DNA of 64,000 nt from Quercus robur (GCF_932294415.1 NC_065538.1:17273656-17337655), one strand, 5' to 3'. Counted from the first letter of the stretch, positions 40,246 through 51,931 are shown. Translations and numbers: made by a program. Notes: generated by a model from the letters alone, not told the origin.

Positions 40246-42036
40246 AAGAAAATAATATAATATTCTCTCAAATTAATTAGGTTAGATAATGCGGTTATCA
40301 ATAAATTTTAAGAATGTCATAGAATGTTTTAGTGAGGATGATCTCCCAGATGATGATGATTATAGTGACCATAAATAGAGGGAAAACAACAGTCATTTTC
40401 AGTAAGAATGAGAGAGAAAGAAAGTAGAAAATATATATATATATATATATATATTATCTCAAATTAATTAGGTTAGATGATGTGGTTATCAATAAATTTT
40501 AAGAATGACATAGATTATAGTGATTTTCTAATGTTTTAGTGAGCATGATTGATGTGCATGAAACATATATAATAAAATACTCTCATATTTGCATTTTTTT
40601 TGCCATACTTTTAAGCTATTTTGCGACTGATTATATATTATCTTTGTTTAATAGGTGATAAGGGTTTACATGCTAAGTGGGGCTCAGTCAATTGCTAACC
40701 CAACCTGAAGGACCTGGAGGGCATGAAGTAAAGAAAATAAAAGCATGACGTGCTAAGCAAGTAGAAAGAAAATTAAAGAAAAGAGGTCCAGGCTTATTGA
40801 TTCAAAGCCAACATGAAAAGAAGGACAGGGAGATACGTGAAGGAGCAAAGAAAAGAACTAATAGATAGGGAGCTTATTCACGTGGAAGAGATACATGGGC
40901 TTGAGGTTTAAATGAACATTTGTTAATTGTTGGTGGGCCTCTCTGTTTCTTATTGAAACACTAACACTCTTGGGCTAGTCTTCGGTTTCAGTTGGGCACA
41001 ACTTAAAGCATAACGTGTGGCTTACAATCCTAGTTTCACTTGTATTAGGAATTTTCATAAAGTCAGGCGGCTTCTCTTTGAAGTGCGCGTCTTTGTGTGA
41101 TATAAATATGAGCAAACAGAAAAGTGAGGCTAATGCTGGGGCCCGCATGTGGCTTTTCTCCATGATAGCATTGTGACTATCTTTTATTTTATTTTATTTG
41201 TTTAGTTTAATGTTTAGTATTTTATTCTTGTATTTTATTTCAATTATCACGATTAGTTAAATTTATAATTAGGGTTGAAGATGAAACCTTGTTAAGGATT
41301 ATCAGTATTATTTATGTGATTTGATTTTTGCCATAATATTTGTTTTTTAATGATTTAAATTGTTTTTGCTTCATATCAATTGACTAAGATGAGATTCTAG
41401 ATATAAGTTCAATCATGTTTTTCTCATGATTTATGATTTGTCTTAATTAATTGAATGCTTGGTTTATTATTTCTTGATTTTAAAATTGGATATCTCTTGT
41501 GATTTATTTGACTACAGATACAATTGATGATTTGATTTTATACCAAGGAACCAAAGAAGAGCATGCTTTAGATATTTAAATAGAAGTTTTAATGATAATA
41601 TTCTCCATGGTAGCAAGATTGATTTCTAGATTATCATGTAATGGTTGGGAAAAATTAATGATTTTGAATATATGCTGATAAGAATTAACAAGGTGGATTC
41701 CAAAACTTTAATTCTTTATCTAGATTGTTTACATCTCTTTTATGCTTTATATTATATCTTTGCTTAGTTTAATTATTTGTTTAGCTTATTTAATTTTTTT
41801 TTTTTTTAAAACCAATTTTTATTAAACTAGATTATAATTAATTTGGTTAGGATTTGATTAATTTTCCTACGTTCATTCAAGTTCCTGTGGGTTCGACCTC
41901 GTTCTTGTCAAACTATACTTCGGTACGGTTTGTACCGTTGCGAGTACTTTAAAATTTCATAACAATGATCTCCCAAATGATGAGGATTATAGTGACCATA
42001 AATAGAGAAAAAACAGCAATCATTTTCAATAAGAAT
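40246..42036. repeat. Tandem duplication, second unit split by a solo LTR
   Basis: Unit 1 (about 40246-40420) reads 'aattaattaggttagataat', 'tcaataaattttaagaatg', 'gttttagtgag', 'gatgatctcccagatgatg', 'gattatagtgaccataaata'. Unit 2 repeats this from about 40425, is cut at ATGAT by the solo LTR 40550-41964, and resumes with ATGATCTCCCAAATGATG. Further 'ggattatagtgaccataaa' copies start at about 42045 and 42257. Confidence 0.75.
40550..41964. mobile_element. Solo LTR, 1.4 kb
   Basis: Starts TGATGTGCATGAAACA, ends TTTCATAACA, flanked by perfect ATGAT (40545-40549 and 41965-41969). The neighbouring tandem unit at about 40336-40352 preserves the uninterrupted target. The 3' part has 'tcctgtgggttcgacctcg' and 'ggtacggtttgtaccgt', common near plant gypsy LTR ends. 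Superfamily not proven. Confidence 0.88.
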
Positions 42037-43034
42037 GACATTAAGGATTATAGTGACCATAAAATCACTATAATGAAATCTTTTGACTGGGTGAAAATTG
42101 ATCATCCTCATCTTCACTCCATTTCGAACCTTGTTTTAGTGGTGGATACGCAACCTCGCAAGCAGGAATTATTTGCGATGGTGGCCTGGTCAATGTGGTG
42201 TTGGCGAAATAAAATCAGAAGTAATGAACTTTGTTTACCTCCCCGTAGAAGACATTGAGGATTATAGTGACCATAAAATCACTATAATGAAATCTTTCTG
42301 CTAGGTGAAAATTGATAATCCTCATCTTCACTCCCCTTAGGGCCTTTGTTCCAGTGGTGGATACACAACTTCCCAAGCTGGAATTATTCGCAATGGTGGC
42401 CTGTTCAGTATGGTGTCGACGAAACAAAATCAGAAGTAATGAACCTTGTTTACCTTCCCATAAAATTCTAGAATATATTCTTAATCTTCTATCTGAGTAT
42501 AAGAGAAAGACTTGGGTTCACGTTCATTGGCCGAGCTGAGCAAGGTCCAAGTGGAAGCCTCTAGATGCTCCTAAAGTGAAGGCAAATTTTGATAGGGTTA
42601 TGTTTGTGGAATCAAGCGAGGCAGGGATTAGTGCGGTAATTCAAAATGAAAACAAGGAAATTATGGTTGCCTTATTTAAGAAGATAGCTCAACCATTATT
42701 GGTGGAAACCTTGGAGACGTTGGCGGCGACTCAAAATGTATTATAAAAGCCCTTGCTGATGGAAATTCCTCCCTCTTGAGCATAGGTCATCTTGTAAAAG
42801 ACTTTAGGTCTATTTCGGGTTTGCATCATTCCCACTCCTACTCTCATGTAAGGAGGTAGGCAATTCTATAGTCCATGTTTTAGCATAAAGAGTTAGACTT
42901 TCTTTTCCTTTGACGGTTTAGATGGAGGATGTTCCACTAGATGTTCTTCATTTTTTCTTTTAGATTTTCTAGTTTAATAATACATACCAATGAGTATGGT
43001 TTTCTCTCCCAAAAAAAAAAAAAAAAAAAAAAGA
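42037..43034 (+). mobile_element. Degraded LINE 3' end with internal tandem duplication
   Basis: Frames read 'ELFAMVAWSMWCWRNKIRSN' (zf-RVT region), 'KWKPLDAPKVKANFD' and 'IIKALADGNSSLLSIGHLV' plus 'RLSFPL' (RNase H region), then poly-A at 43011-43034. The first 214 bp (42037-42250) are tandemly repeated at 42251-42462. Many stops; dead. Confidence 0.75.
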
Positions 43035-43094
43035 CAAAAAGTTTTTTTTTTTAATTTTTTTTATATCTTTAAAAAAAAAAATGAAGAAGATTAT

Positions 43095-43485
43095 GAATTA
43101 TAATTGGATGATTTGTAGGCAATGACTACAAACTCTCTACACATATTTTTAATCGATATGAATTTTGACAAATCTACTATTAGATAACATTTTCTTATTA
43201 TATTCTTCTTTCTTGCAAAATTTCAAGAAAATCGAAGATCATTAGTCATATATATCAATTATATGTTTAAATTTTAAGTTTTTATAGCATTAAGTTTTGC
43301 ATAAAAAATAATTAAGTTTATGAATCAAATATTAAATAACATCCAATTTGAATGAAATTTGACATTTATTTTCAAACATGTAATCTAATGGTTAGATTTT
43401 TAAAATATATAGCCATATTAATTTTTTTAATGGGAGTTTGAAGCCATTGCCTACAAACTAATTTGTAGGCAAACTTTGTCCTAAT
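43095..43485. mobile_element. MITE, TTAGATTACAT family, copy 3
   Basis: Begins 'atttgtaggcaatgactac' and ends 'actaatttgtaggcaaactt' with inverted ends, and shares the internal phrases listed for copy 1. Non-coding. Confidence 0.6.
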
Positions 43486-43624
43486 TAGATAATAATTTTC
43501 TTTGGATAGAGTTAGTTTGGAGGAAAGATTTCCAATTTATTACATGGTAATTTAAAAAGGAAAAAAATTTAATACCAAACTAGTTTGGAGGAAAATTTCT
43601 CCAATCCATTATGTACTAGGTGCC

Positions 43625-44035
43625 TATTGATAAATGACAAAGTTTAGCTATAAAATTAGTTGTAACCTAAGACTACAACCTGACTCAATATCTTTTATTG
43701 GATGTAAATTTTGACAAATCCACCATTAGATTACATCTTCTTCTTATATCCTCCACACTTTCAAATTTCTAAAAAATTAAAGATCAATAGTTATGTTATC
43801 AATAAATTATTTAAATTGTAAGTTTTTGTAGTTCAAAATTATGCATAAAATATAAACTTATAAGTCATGTAGTAAATAATATTCGATTGATAAAGAATTT
43901 GACATGTATATTAAGAGCATAAAGAACATGCAATTCAACGGTTAGATTTTCAAAATATGTAATAGTATTTCTTTTATTGAGTAAGGTTGTAGCCTTAGAC
44001 TATAACTAATTTTGTAACTTAACTTTTCCATTGAT
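43625..44035. mobile_element. MITE, TTAGATTACAT family, copy 4 (complete)
   Basis: Clear inverted ends: 'aagtttagctataaaattag' with 'gttgtaacctaagactac' at the left against 'gtagccttagactataac' with 'taattttgtaacttaactt' at the right. About 410 bp, no ORF. The most complete member in the window. Confidence 0.7.
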
Positions 44036-44239
44036 AAAATCATATATCAATGATGCACTAGTTGGATGTTCTCTAAAGTAAATACAAACAATTAAAGGTG
44101 GTTTTTTTTTTTTTTTAGTACAAAATTTAATTTTAAATCCTATAGTTTGAAAAGAAATCAACAAATTAAAATTCAGTCCATTTAAATCAAATGATATTAT
44201 GTTTGGAGTTTAATATAGATTAAGAACAATCATCATCGA

Positions 44240-45039
44240 TGTAAGGGCAGATTTTGGTTCCTAAGCCCCAAAGATAGAAGGATCTAGGCCTAAATAGCCT
44301 AATACAATAAATTTATAGAGAGTGGGTTAGAAAACTAGGCTCTAATGAATTGGATAACAATTATAGTGTCCAGATGACAAGAAACCAAAGATAAATTGGT
44401 TTTATCCAAAGAAAATCATCATCGGCACAATTCGAGGAGATTAGTTCTTGTATATATTTCTTTTGAATTTGATTACAAGTCCAGTTCTTATTGCCACAAT
44501 GTTTTTCTATCAATTTTCCGATCCCCTTCCTTCAGGGGCTTCCTTCTCTTTTATACTATCCTATTTCTTTCATATCCACCATCCACGTGTAGGTCAAGTA
44601 GCTGGTTTTGATCCTTGTCCCATTAGCACTTTCATGAAATCTCTGGAAATAGCTGTAAGGCTAAAAATCACTGTTCAGGTATCACTTCCACATTAATGTG
44701 GTCAGAGAGTTAGTTGCAGAGCATTCAATATGGTGGCAGCAGCTTTCTTTTAGATATTTCTTAGCTTCCCTTTGTCCTATGCTTTCATGATGTTTATCCT
44801 TATCAATAAAATCCTCTGGAGTGTTGCTCTTAACAGCAAACCACAACTTCTAACCTCTACTTTGCTTAGCCGAGGGGGCACTCCTCCTCGAACTACCTTC
44901 CTGAACCTTCATGACTAGACCCCTTTCTTCATTCACTAATGTGGACTTCTGCGATAACATTTACCCGTCCTCAGACTACTAGGTGTCCTCGGACATGGCC
45001 CACGGCCCAATATGTACTACTGGGCCTATCATTCCTACA
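44240..45039. mobile_element. Solo LTR, 0.8 kb
   Basis: Begins TGTAAGGGCAGATTTTGG, ends ATCATTCCTACA, flanked by ATCGA and ATAGA (five-base duplication with one change). The 3' part has 'gtcctcagactactagg' and 'gtcctcggacatggccc' words. No internal domain or second LTR. Confidence 0.7.
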
Positions 45040-46909
45040 ATAGATATTCTGAGTTACCAAATAATGAGTTGGAGAAACTTCCCTTCAAATTCATTTAGAG
45101 GAATTAGGAATACCCTATCCTTTAACAATAAAGATGGTAGAAAATCGATCTGCCTTGTATCATTCATCCTCGTATAAGTAGCTCATTCATCCTCCTATAA
45201 GCACATACTAGCATGAGCATATATTTGCTGAGAAAGGCTAACATGGATCATGATGCAGCAAATCTGAATGTGTTGGTAGCGGCCTTCCAAATATATATAT
45301 TTTTTATTTGTACTAATAAAACAAAAACAAATTTCTTATAAAAATAAATAAATAACCTCTGAAAGATAATGCAAATGAATTGTGAGTTATGATTATCTAT
45401 TTGGAATAATATGTTGGTTGTTTGTTCTTGATACCCAAAGCCAAAGTTAGAAACTTGGGACTTTTAGGATTTGGGTCTTGCTTTGCTGTTTAAATCCACC
45501 TAAAGAATCGTTTTTTTTTTTTTCATCAATAATATGACTTTATAATTAAACATCTTTATCAATTTGATATTTTATATGTTCCAATAAATTCTCAATTACA
45601 AGAATTAAATCATCAATTTAGTGAGCATGTAATGAAGTTGTTCTTAATTTAGCTTTGGATCTTCAAGAAACACTATAATCTTTTTATAATTGATTATATT
45701 TGTTTGTCAATAAACAAATTTTATATGTAAAATATTACAAATCATGAGAACTACCGTTAAAAATGAAATTTCAATATTTCATTATTATTAGCACAATGTA
45801 ATTTAACATATAAGGGGGAAAGAATGATTTGAATCCTAAATATCTCATTTTGAAACATCAAAAGGTTTCAATGAATTGACCTACAAAGCTTTTAGCAAGA
45901 ATGAATTTTTTTTTTTTGTAATTTTTTTTTTTTTTAGAGTTTCAATTTATGGCGTTCGCTCCTAATAATAACTATTTATCATCAGAACAAGAGACAAGAC
46001 ACCAATCAATTTTTGGTATAGGCGAGTATTGAATTCCAGATATTTTATTCAATCATTAGAGACCTGATAATCAGTTGAACTAATTGAAACTCACTTATTT
46101 TTCAAAGTTAGTTAAAGAAAAAGTTATGGTATTTTGGGAAGAGTAATTTTTCTTTGAGTCATTCTAATTGGTGCCCTTAGGGTAACGGTTAATAATTCAT
46201 TTTAAGAAAATTTTGACATCACTTTTATGAAAGATGGAAAAAGTATTGGTATTTGGACTTTTAAAAAGAAAATTTTGGGAAGAGTAGTTTTTTCTTTTTT
46301 ATATTAAAAAAGGTTTTTTTTCTTTATTATTCTATTTTAATCTTCCTGTGCTATATCCGTAGTCACAAATTAATGTAATGTCTCTTTTTCCTTTCTCAAA
46401 TGATAGCCTTTTTTTTTTTTTTTTTCTTTTCTTCAGATAATTCAATTGTTGGAGGAGGGAGTTTCGAATACTAGGTATCTTTTGCTTAGAATTACTAAGA
46501 GATTTCAGTTTTTAAAAAACAAAATAAAAAACCCCTTGGTGACCGTATTTCTAAATTGGTTTTTTCCTTTTGACTCTTTTCTCTTTGAGTCGTCCGAATA
46601 TGATCGTGATTAAACAAGTTTGTAAGCTATAATTATAAGCCAAAATTGTAGCTATGGAAGATATATATATCCACAACGGCAGCTATGGAAGCATTGATCT
46701 ACAACAATTGTAGCTATATATGATTGGTCCATCTGTGACCATGATTGAAAATCCATCCCAGCAGAAAGAACAACAGACTGTAAATCGGTTGTTGATCAGC
46801 ATTGACCCGTGGTGTTAAGTTTTTCCCAAGTGATATTTTTATTTTTTCTCAAACTAGTTGCCTTCTCTGTCAGAGAAGTTCAGAAAAGAAGAAAGACCGG
46901 CTGATTATG
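45040..46909. other. Intergenic, no gene seen
   Basis: AT-rich with poly-T tracts (45511-45523, 45907-45935, 46409-46426). No convincing ORF, repeat ends or RNA gene. Confidence 0.5.
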
Positions 46910-47172
46910 GTCCGTGTGGATATAGTTTATTTTGTTGAAACTAAAAACTGAAAATACTGTAGCAAAATAATTTTTAAATGTGTAAATAGTATCGTGTGAT
47001 CCATTTTTAATGAAAAAGTGACTGCAAAGTGAAATTTACAGGTCTGTAAACAGTGCATGAATGCACTGTTTATTGTGAAAAAATCATCAAATGCAGGCTA
47101 AAAAAAAAAAAAAAAGGGAAAAACGCTAAAAATAAAAATACAGACGCACAGACACTAAAACTAAATGGGTAC
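46910..47172. mobile_element. MITE, CCGTTTGGAT family, copy 3
   Basis: Starts GTCCGTGTGGATATAG and shares 'actgtagcaaaataatttt', 'ccatttttaatgaaaaag' and 'gtgcatgaatgcactgttt' with copies at 1274 and 51699. The right tip has decayed ('ctaaatgggtac'). Confidence 0.65.
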
Positions 47173-47403
47173 TAAGAGCCTTATAGCTCAATTCAGAGAA
47201 TAAGAAAGACTGGTTGATTAAAAGCATTATAGGTCAACATGCAGCTCTTGTCGTCTGACAAAAACATTATAACTATTGATTTGATAAAATTAAATTAAAA
47301 AATATATAATTAAAAAAAAAAAAAAAAAACCTACTGGTTGATTACAGCGTATGTGGCTCATAGCAGCCGAAGGTAACATAATTAATTGATTACTAGTCGC
47401 TAA

Positions 47404-47420
47404 CCCGTGCGATGCACGGG
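47404..47420 (-). terminator. Helitron 3' hairpin
   Basis: A 7-bp perfect stem with a 3-nt loop, rich in GC in an AT-rich region, seven bases before the terminal CTAG. In Helitrons this hairpin marks the transposition stop; role inferred from position. Confidence 0.7.
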
Positions 47421-47783
47421 CTAGTTAAATAAAAAGATAATTAATCAACCACATGGTAAAAAAAAATTAAAAATTAAAAAAACCAATAAGAGACTAATTT
47501 GTTCATCAAGTAATCAATCTAAGTAGCATCATAGCTCATGTACAAAACTATTAATCTATTGTCAAAGGGTCAAATGACAATGTGGAAAACATTTCATAAA
47601 TAACTTATTGATAACAGGTATATAGAGAGGGGACTTTCGTAAATCATCAATGGAATTGGAGTCAACATATCATTGCAAATGGAATGTAGCTCTATATTAA
47701 AACTAAGAGTAAAGTTTCAATCATTCTCTTTCTATAAAACATTATCGAAACTATATGTAGTTTACCTTGGTTTCAAATAGAAA

Positions 47784-47965
47784 TTACTTGAAGAAACAAC
47801 CTATATCTATGTCCTCAGCACCATACATTTCCATCACGTATTGCTGTGTCAAGCACGCCAACACGGTGAAGAAACAGTTACCAATACATGCTCTCACCAA
47901 TCTTAGAAGTTGGAATGCCAAATTGTGACGATGCAGAAGATACCATTGCCATACCATAAAAAAGA
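47784..47965 (-). pseudogene. Unidentified exon-like piece in the Helitron
   Basis: Two overlapping minus-strand frames look coding-like ('MAMVSSASSQFGIPTSKIGE' in one, 'VLACLTQQYVMEMYGAEDID' in the other). I do not recognise the source. It could be a third captured gene or a chance frame. Confidence 0.3.
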
Positions 47966-48441
47966 TTCTCTCTTTCGTCTTATTCAACTTCAATTCCATT
48001 ACTCTTTCCACAAAATTGTAAAAAATGAAATGAAAAAGCATGAAGTAAACTTTGACATCACAGCCACCAAGAATGTTGTCTTTGCTAAAAATTGAGGGAT
48101 GAGGGTTCACACCCATCACAACTTGGCAACAAAATTCATTCCTCTACCTCAAGTTCATAATTTCTGTAAAAGCCATAAAATGTTAAATACTATCCCAAGT
48201 TTCACTATTGCAACTGAAACCTTCATGACTGCCTGTTTTATATGTTTACAATTAATCATTAAATAGGAAGATAAATACTTGATAGATCTCATTTACCTAC
48301 TTTGCCCAAGTGCAAACATCTTCCAAATCACTTTTTTTTTTTTTTTTTGATTTTCTTTTATTATTATATGGTAACATCTTCTAAATTACCTATGACATGG
48401 GTGTGATGATTTAAAAAAAAAAAAAACATGAATCGGTAAAC

Positions 48442-48575
48442 CTCAATCCTATCTACGTCTATAACCTTGAGATTTTGGAAACCTGACTGAGCCAAGTCTT
48501 TTAGTAGCTCACAGCCCAATCCATCAGCCCCTACTACTAACACTTTTGCATATTTTGCAAGATCCTCACTCAAGT
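48442..48575 (-). pseudogene. Captured exon of NEDD8-activating enzyme E1 subunit (ECR1/UBA3)
   Basis: Reads [20 protein letters not shown] and [15 protein letters not shown] with VIDVDRIE, the adenylation-domain nucleotide-binding start of ECR1/UBA3, the catalytic half of the E1 that charges NEDD8/RUB. The GxGxxG loop has Asp where Gly is expected (GADGLG). The exon ends at GAG/GTTTAC, a usable donor at the family's IE/V boundary. Only this exon is present; it is a fragment, not a gene. Confidence 0.78.
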
Positions 48576-49063
48576 CTCAACTACCACCAATTAAGACAAA
48601 AACCTTAAAAGTTTTAACATATTTGAATAAGGATTAAACCCAAGAAGATTGAAGCTGAAAATTGATAAGAAAGAGCAGTACCACATGGGGGTACCTTGTT
48701 TGCCGATTAAGTCCATGAAATAAAAGAAAAAGAACTGAACCCATAAAAGTTGAACGAAAAATAAAGAACCAGATATTATAAACTAAAGAAAATAAAAATT
48801 ACTTTAAGAAAGTGAGTGAATTTGAAGGAAAATTTAAAAGAAACATTGCCATCACATAACCAAGTGTATGCTTTGAAGAGCATCCCAAAAAATAAAAACC
48901 TATACCTGAAAGGCCAGAGACAACCTTCATGGCCTTCTACTTTGATCTATAATCATATAATCTTTTACAGAGGCTATTTAAGACTTAAAGATTCCATTTG
49001 TGGCACTGTGAGATGATAGCCTACCCTAATAAATAAAAATAGAATTGGTAAAGCAAATAATAC

Positions 49064-49198
49064 CTTCATAGATTTCATCCCATCCAATGTAGTAATGATG
49101 TCCATTTTTCTTTTCAAATCCAAGGCTTTTCTTCTCTAAAGATTTCATTGCATCTTCCATCTCTCCAACTTCTCTTTTATGGTTATTGTCGCTGCTGC
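49064..49198 (-). pseudogene. Captured exon of splicing factor YJU2/CCDC94, coiled-coil part
   Basis: Acceptor CATTAG at 49199, donor AAG/GTATTA at 49063. Reads 'KREVGEMEDAMKSLEKKSL' and, one frame over, 'LKRKMDIITTLDGMKSMK', matching the coiled-coil region after the zinc domain of YJU2/CCDC94 (CWC16). The frameshift inside the exon shows it is not functional. Confidence 0.75.
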
Positions 49199-49293
49199 CT
49201 AATGAATTAAAAGAATAATCAAAATATTTAGTCAAAAACCATGTTATATGTACAAATATTGCAAGACTTTTATTTTTATTTATTTTATTTTAC

Positions 49294-49410
49294 CTCATCC
49301 TCTTCACACAGGTTCAAAATTTTTCGTAGCACCAGACTCAACAATATAGTTGAAATTTTGTGGGTCAGTCTTGATGGTAAGCTCAACAAAGCATCTGTAC
49401 ATTTGAAGTA
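49294..49410 (-). pseudogene. Captured exon of YJU2/CCDC94, zinc-domain end
   Basis: Reads 'VELTIKTDPQNFNYIVESGA' then TKNFEP, the hallmark stretch of YJU2/CCDC94. Of the preceding zinc cysteine pair one remains (YRC in place of CxxC). A small deletion after FEP shifts the frame just before the donor GAG/GTAAAA at 49293. Confidence 0.8.
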
Positions 49411-49474
49411 GAATCAGAACCTTCGAATACCTAAATAATTGTCACCAATAACATCTACTTATGGGGAGCATCAT

Positions 49475-49550
49475 GCATGCTTGACCCCTCAAAAGCCTCT
49501 GGGTTGAAGACAAGTGAGTAGTATTTGTCTAGCACCTTCCTCTTTCCCAT
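49475..49550 (-). pseudogene. Captured first exon of YJU2/CCDC94
   Basis: ATG at 49550 followed by GKRKVLDKYY, matching the start MGERKVLNKYY of the family; similarity then fades ('SLVFNPEAFEG'). The roughly 60 residues normally joining this exon to the next piece are missing. Confidence 0.65.
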
Positions 49551-50827
49551 CCTTCAATTATTAAAACCAAGAAAATTTTCAAAATCCAACACCTAATTGT
49601 AATGTGTAAGACACAAATAAATACTAAATCATAAGAAACAATTTGTTAGTAATCTCCATCATTTAATCAAACAAAACACATCCACTCAGCTTATTTTTAC
49701 CAGTCAGTATCTGATACCAAATGCCCCCCCCCCTTTTATTTTACAGAGGAAAGAGTTCAGTCAACATCCGATACCAAATACCCTTTTTTTTTACAGAGGA
49801 AAGAGTGCAATAGTGATACACATTGTGATTTCTTAGAATGAGCCAACAATTATGAACAATCACATGATAACAAAGTCAATGTTTGGTACATGTTTAGTCA
49901 TATAACATACAAGCGAATAAAAGAATTGAAAGTCAAAGATTTCAAGTTTTTCATATCTCCTCTTAGATTCATTGTGACTGCTTTGGTTCTCATTAAAATT
50001 ATAAAATATGCAGATTGAAGTGGCTTTTCATTCTTCTTCTTATAGTCATGCTCCAGTTCCTCCTAACACATAGACACCTAATAATTAAATAAAACATATA
50101 TAAAAAAATATGCCAGAGTTCCAAAGATTGGTCATTTGGTTGCATTCAGATAAAAATAAATAATAATAATGGAAAAGAGAAGAACAAACAATCTGTGCAA
50201 GAGTATAAAACTAAAAGAGAAGAAAAAGAATATGTCCAATACCAGAACAATCTCATATACATAATATTCAACTCCATGCTTCATCTGGTTGTGCCCTCTA
50301 ATACAACAATCTCTTCATCAGTATTAGAGGGCACCGGTCTGATAGTAGTGAAGGGCCTCCCATAGATCTCTCTCTCTCTCCAACTCTCTCTGCACAATAA
50401 AAAATAAAAAATAAAGGAAATCAAAATTAAATCGCTGAAAACAAAATTGGAACAAAAAATTAACAACAAAAAGCTTGCATTTCTTCTCAGCGTCAAAACA
50501 AAGGCCATATACCTGTATTCATAAAAAGCAAGAACTTCATTAATTTTGACCCTTTTTTCAAGTAGAGAAACCCCCTGATAGGATTAAAATCAAAAGCACA
50601 AACAGGAAGGAGGAAAACAAAAATCAGATAACAAGTCATAGATTAAAACCCAAATTGCCCAACAAAATAAACGAAATTTCCCATTTTTTAATCAAATGAA
50701 AGCAAACCCAGATTATAAATCAATCAGGACTACCCAAATTTTGATCGCATAAGCACAATAAACCTAAAAACCCTAGAATATGAAACTAAGATCAAAAACC
50801 AAAAAACAGAAGGCAAATAATAGAAAG

Positions 50828-50880
<53 letters not shown>

Positions 50881-51162
50881 TTGTGGATTTGAAATTTACT
50901 CCACTACCTTCTTGTCTAATAACCCAAATATCAAGCCAAATAAATAAAAATAAAAAACAAAATAGAATAGAACAAAACATGAAACTGAAACTAAAACTTA
51001 CCGACAACTGTGTGGAACTGGAAGATGGAGGGAGATTGGTCTAACAGTAGTGAAGAGGCCTCCCTTAGGTTTCTCTCTCCAACACTCTTTGCATCGTATC
51101 AGATTTTTCTGTGTTTCACGGTCACAAAAGCTCTCTATTCTTTATATATATATATATATATA

Positions 51163-51209
<47 letters not shown>

Positions 51210-51698
51210 GTCGTTTTTTATGTAATATAGAGAAGCAGAGCATCCGGTTTATATTATTTTAATATTGTGCTGATGTGAAAAATTGTAGAAGCTTCTGAAG
51301 CTTCGGTTTTATATAAATATATAGATTAGAAATTCGAGATCGTTGCCTAATTGGACACGTTATTGGGTTCAGCTTGTGTCCAATTCACAGTTCACACACA
51401 AAGCCCGATTCCATTACAGTGGGAGAAGTGCAAGCAAGAGGGCAATTAATCCATAGAACCAATTATTCGTATTTGGCATCTAACATTCTCAATTGGAGCT
51501 CCGCTCTTATGGACCAATTTTTTTGGGTTACAATATTTGATTTGAGTCTGGGCTTCACCGTCGTCAGTTAAATACTTTCAACCCGTATTTGAATTTGGGC
51601 TGACTCGGCCACGTACAGAAGTGGTACTCCAGCCATAGAAATTGTACTTTTGCTCGTACATTAATCTATAGGTATTATTAATTTATAAGATATAAGGT

Positions 51699-51896
51699 CC
51701 GTTTGGATTGAGCTTATTTTGCTAAAACTAAAAATTGAAATTGAAAACACTGTAACAAAATAATTTTTAAATATGTGAATAGTATCGTGGGACCCATTTT
51801 TAATTTTTTCTGAATAAAGTGGCTGTGGGTCCATGAATAGTGCGTGAACAATAACATTTGTCTCATGAACAGTAAATTTTGTCTCCTTCCGATGAA

Positions 51897-51931
<35 letters not shown>

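Larger units (their letters stand above)
47393..51325 (-). mobile_element. Helitron-like element carrying host gene fragments
   Basis: Minus strand, 3933 bp. The 5' terminus at 51325 is TCTATATATTTATATAAAAC, preceded by host A (51326). The 3' terminus at 47393 has a GC-rich hairpin (CCCGTGC-atc-GCACGGG, 47404-47420), then seven bases, then CTAG, followed by host T (47392). TC...CTAG ends, the subterminal hairpin and A/T target without duplication are the Helitron signature. It has no Rep/helicase ORF, so it is non-autonomous. It holds pieces of YJU2/CCDC94 and ECR1 in its own sense orientation, plus unidentified exon-like pieces, (GA)n at 50832-50876 and (AT)n(CT)n at 51141-51207. Confidence 0.75.

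Noticed and set aside
41965-42258. 97-residue frame considered as a gene
   Set aside because: It is the start of the degraded LINE plus the tandem-repeat sequence, and the same residues recur at 42312-42539.
47391-47424. The GC-rich inverted repeat considered as a rho-independent terminator or a stand-alone MITE tip
   Set aside because: The genome is plant nuclear, and the distance to CTAG plus the TC end at 51325 fit a Helitron 3' end better.
48816-49016. Plus-strand 66-residue frame within the Helitron
   Set aside because: Antisense to the captured exons, no homology recognised.
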